NCBI GenBank assembly: GCA_036677145.1
Contig: JAKFFF010000091.1
Coordinates: 1-64,000, forward strand
Source of the DNA: CADEED01 sp036677145
GTDB taxonomy: Bacteria > Pseudomonadota > Gammaproteobacteria > Steroidobacterales > Steroidobacteraceae
Direction of reading: 5' to 3'
DNA: 64,000 nucleotides
Below, in pieces: positions 62,256 to 64,000 of the stretch. The position numbers and the translations under genes are program-made. The first letter of the stretch is position 1; each line of letters starts with the position of its first letter. The notes beneath the pieces were generated by a model, which worked only from the letters and a program-made list of their open reading frames with translations, was not told the origin of the DNA and did not search any database.

Positions 62256-63069
62256 CGAGGGCCTCGATGTGTCCGCGCAGCTGAAGTGAAATGGGATTCA
62301 TGCCGAAAGCATGCTCGCCGACGCTTCGCACCGGCACAACCCCGATGCGCGCATTCGTGATGAAAACCTCGTCCGCCTCGAGCAGTTCTGCTAAGGAAAC
62401 AACCCGGATCTTCGCCACGATTCCCAGCGGCTCTGCTTCACGCAGCACGATCCCGCGCATCACGCCCGCAACTCCCGCGCGCTCGACAGACGGCGTCACG
62501 AGCGCGCCGGATTTCACGATGAACACATTGCTCATCGCGCCCGAAACCACGTTTCCGTTCGAATCCAACAGCAGCGATTCGAATGCCGAGCCCGGCTCCT
62601 CCGCCGAAGCAATGACATTCTCCAGGCGATTGAGATGCTTGATACCCGCAAGTGACACAGTGTCCGCGACTCGCAGGCGAGCCACGCGTACGTCGACGCC
62701 TTTTTCGACGTCGGGCAACGATGTCGGCCACAACGAAACGATGCGGCGCGCCTGTTCATCGCCGGAAGGCGCATATCCGCGACGTCGCGCGCTGCCACGC
62801 GTCACGACGATCTTGAGTATCGCGAGGCTCGGCGCAATCGCCGCCGCGCCGGCAATCTCCGTGCGCAACGCGTCGAGCGCTTCGAAGGGGATCCCGAGCC
62901 GCTCGAGTCCCATTCTCAGCCGCGCAAGATGGGCCTCGAGAAAGCGCGGGCGATTTGCACGCACGAGAATCGTCTCGAACAATCCGTCGCCGTATTGCAG
63001 GCCACGATCATCCGCCGGCACAGCGTTCCCGGGAATTCCGTCGATCCAGGTCCCCAGCGCCTCGCTCAT
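62248..63069 (-). CDS. pabC: Aminodeoxychorismate lyase
   Basis: 273 residues from the ATG at 63069, which forms an ATGA overlap with pabB; an ATG nine bases upstream is less likely. PLP fold-type IV: DRGLQYGDGLFETI near 20, catalytic Lys in LAGIKHLNRLENVIA near 140, phosphate site GVAGVMRGIVL near 190. Makes p-aminobenzoate (folate) from aminodeoxychorismate. Confidence 0.95.
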   Translation of the reverse strand: MSEALGTWIDGIPGNAVPADDRGLQYGDGLFETILVRANRPRFLEAHLARLRMGLERLGIPFEALDALRTEIAGAAAIAPSLAILKIVVTRGSARRRGYAPSGDEQARRIVSLWPTSLPDVEKGVDVRVARLRVADTVSLAGIKHLNRLENVIASAEEPGSAFESLLLDSNGNVVSGAMSNVFIVKSGALVTPSVERAGVAGVMRGIVLREAEPLGIVAKIRVVSLAELLEADEVFITNARIGVVPVRSVGEHAFGMNPISLQLRGHIEALDA

Positions 63070-64000
63070 GACATCCACTCGAATGCGCGCAACATGCCGC
63101 GCGCCTTGGCCCGGGTTTCTTCCAGCTCCCGTTCGGGCTCCGAGTCCGCGACGATGCCCGCGCCGGCGCGCAACTCGACCTCCTGTCCCGCCATCGTCAT
63201 CGTGCGAATCAGAATGTTGAAATCGGCATCGCCGTTGACACCGATCCAGCCCAACGAACCGGTGTAAGCACCTCTGCCCTCACCTTCGAGCGACGCGATG
63301 ATCTGCATGCAGCGCACCTTCGGACACCCGGTGATCGTGCCCCCGGGGAACAAGGCGCGCAATGCATCGATGGGCGAGCATGCGGCGCGCAACGTACCGC
63401 GCACGTTCGACACGATGTGATGCACGTGCGCATAAGTCTCGGTGACCATGTATTCATCGACGCGCACACTGCCCGCCTCGCAGACTCTGCCAAGGTCGTT
63501 GCGCTCGAGGTCGATGAGCATGATGTGTTCGGCCCGCTCCTTGGGATGCGCCACCAGTTCGGCGATCGCGCGGCGATCCGCCTCGGGCGAACCGAGCCGC
63601 GGACGCGTGCCCGCGATCGGGCGGGTCGAGATCTCGCGTCCCGAAATGCGCAGCAGTCTTTCCGGCGAGGATGACAGGATGGTCATGCCGGAGAACTGCG
63701 CGCTGGCTGCGAACGGCGCGGGATTCGCGCCGCGCAATGCCGCATACACACGAGCCGGATCCGCGGGCTCGCTCAAGGTGAGATGCCACGGACGCGACAA
63801 GTTCGCCTGGTAGACGTCGCCCGCCGCGATGTGATCGAGCGCCGCGCGCGTACGTGCAAGATACTTCTCGGGCAATTCCTCGCGCAGGGTTGCGCGAGGT
63901 AATGGCGCCGAGGTGGACGTCGGCTGTTCCCCGGCGGATCGCAGGTCGGCCACGAGCTGCGCAAGCAGCGGATTGCCGCTGTCTTCCGCCACGGCGAACA
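63066..64000 (-). CDS. pabB: Aminodeoxychorismate synthase component I (5' end cut by the window)
   Basis: C-terminal 311 residues of a chorismate-binding enzyme. Conserved: YLARTRAALDHIAAGDVYQANLSRPW, PIAGTRPRLGSPEADRRAIAELV (where E. coli PabB has a catalytic Lys in PIKGT), HIMLIDLERNDLGRV, VTETYAHVHHIVSNV, and FPGGTITGCPKVRCMQII. Adjacent pabC argues for PabB over TrpE despite the Ala. The reading frame is open to the window edge, so the start is outside. Confidence 0.92.
   Translation of the reverse strand, partial: FAVAEDSGNPLLAQLVADLRSAGEQPTSTSAPLPRATLREELPEKYLARTRAALDHIAAGDVYQANLSRPWHLTLSEPADPARVYAALRGANPAPFAASAQFSGMTILSSSPERLLRISGREISTRPIAGTRPRLGSPEADRRAIAELVAHPKERAEHIMLIDLERNDLGRVCEAGSVRVDEYMVTETYAHVHHIVSNVRGTLRAACSPIDALRALFPGGTITGCPKVRCMQIIASLEGEGRGAYTGSLGWIGVNGDADFNILIRTMTMAGQEVELRAGAGIVADSEPERELEETRAKARGMLRAFEWMS

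Overview
The window is GC-rich chromosomal DNA from a gammaproteobacterium. The evidence is a System I cytochrome c maturation operon (ccmA to ccmI), an E. coli-type purB with nudJ and mnmA beside it, the pabB-pabC-mltG-tmk-holB-pilZ order, class II fumarase, AcnA, an NADP-type Icd, and both PEP-CTERM and probable GlyGly-CTERM surface-protein tails. The overall flavour (PepSY plus PhoP/PhoQ-like pair, REP-like palindromes, many 4-base ATGA/GTGA/TTGA overlaps) fits the Steroidobacter/Nevskia/Xanthomonas side of the class. That placement is inference, because there is no rRNA in the window.

Layout. 1-8.4 kb: the start of an exported protein, then a minus-strand pair for cyclic-di-GMP (a propeller-sensor diguanylate cyclase followed by a PAS-GGDEF-EAL protein whose catalytic lysine is replaced), an HAD-IB phosphatase, CreD, and an ArsR/AHSA1 pair with twin palindromic operators. 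8.5-18 kb: central metabolism and house-cleaning, with acnA, mnmA, nudJ, an unknown gene and purB on the minus strand, then fumC, a CoA pyrophosphatase and mazG on the plus strand. 18-21.2 kb: a glycine-zipper envelope protein, then PepSY protein, response regulator and histidine kinase. 21.2-21.7 kb: a non-coding inverted-repeat (REP-like) element that supplies the last residues of the kinase. 21.7-30.4 kb: a lysine-catabolism pair (minus), class II DAHP synthase, icd, family-5 uracil-DNA glycosylase, uvrC and pgsA. 30.4-32.3 kb: LOG-family gene, tRNA-Gly(GCC), tRNA-Cys(GCA), a PEP-CTERM protein and tRNA-Leu(UAA).

32.3-46.6 kb: one long plus-strand block with ccmABCDEFGHI, a MaoC-type dehydratase, an ATP/ADP-carrier-like transporter, a MATE exporter, and a beta-oxidation pair (multifunctional hydratase/dehydrogenase plus thiolase). 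46.6-54.9 kb is the most accessory stretch: a double-VOC protein with a histone-H1-like basic tail coupled to a Tat-exported aldo/keto reductase, two exported sugar-type proteins (ThuA, SMP-30), a small exported protein, an S8 protease with a GlyGly-CTERM-like tail, a small unknown gene, a stand-alone ThsB-like TIR protein, and a divergent endonuclease/exonuclease/phosphatase. 55-59.2 kb: a second FadJ-like enzyme, a double cyclic-nucleotide-domain plus rhodanese fusion, and a TraB/GumN protein. 59.3-64 kb: pilZ-holB-tmk-mltG-pabC-pabB on the minus strand, with pabB running off the end.

No CRISPR array, prophage, integrase or intact insertion sequence was seen. The most unusual signals are the stand-alone ThsB-like TIR gene beside an EEP hydrolase, the REP element that rewrites a kinase C-terminus, a recurring leaderless-promoter arrangement, a set of GC-rich hairpins without U-tracts between convergent genes, and a strong context dependence of rare leucine codons.
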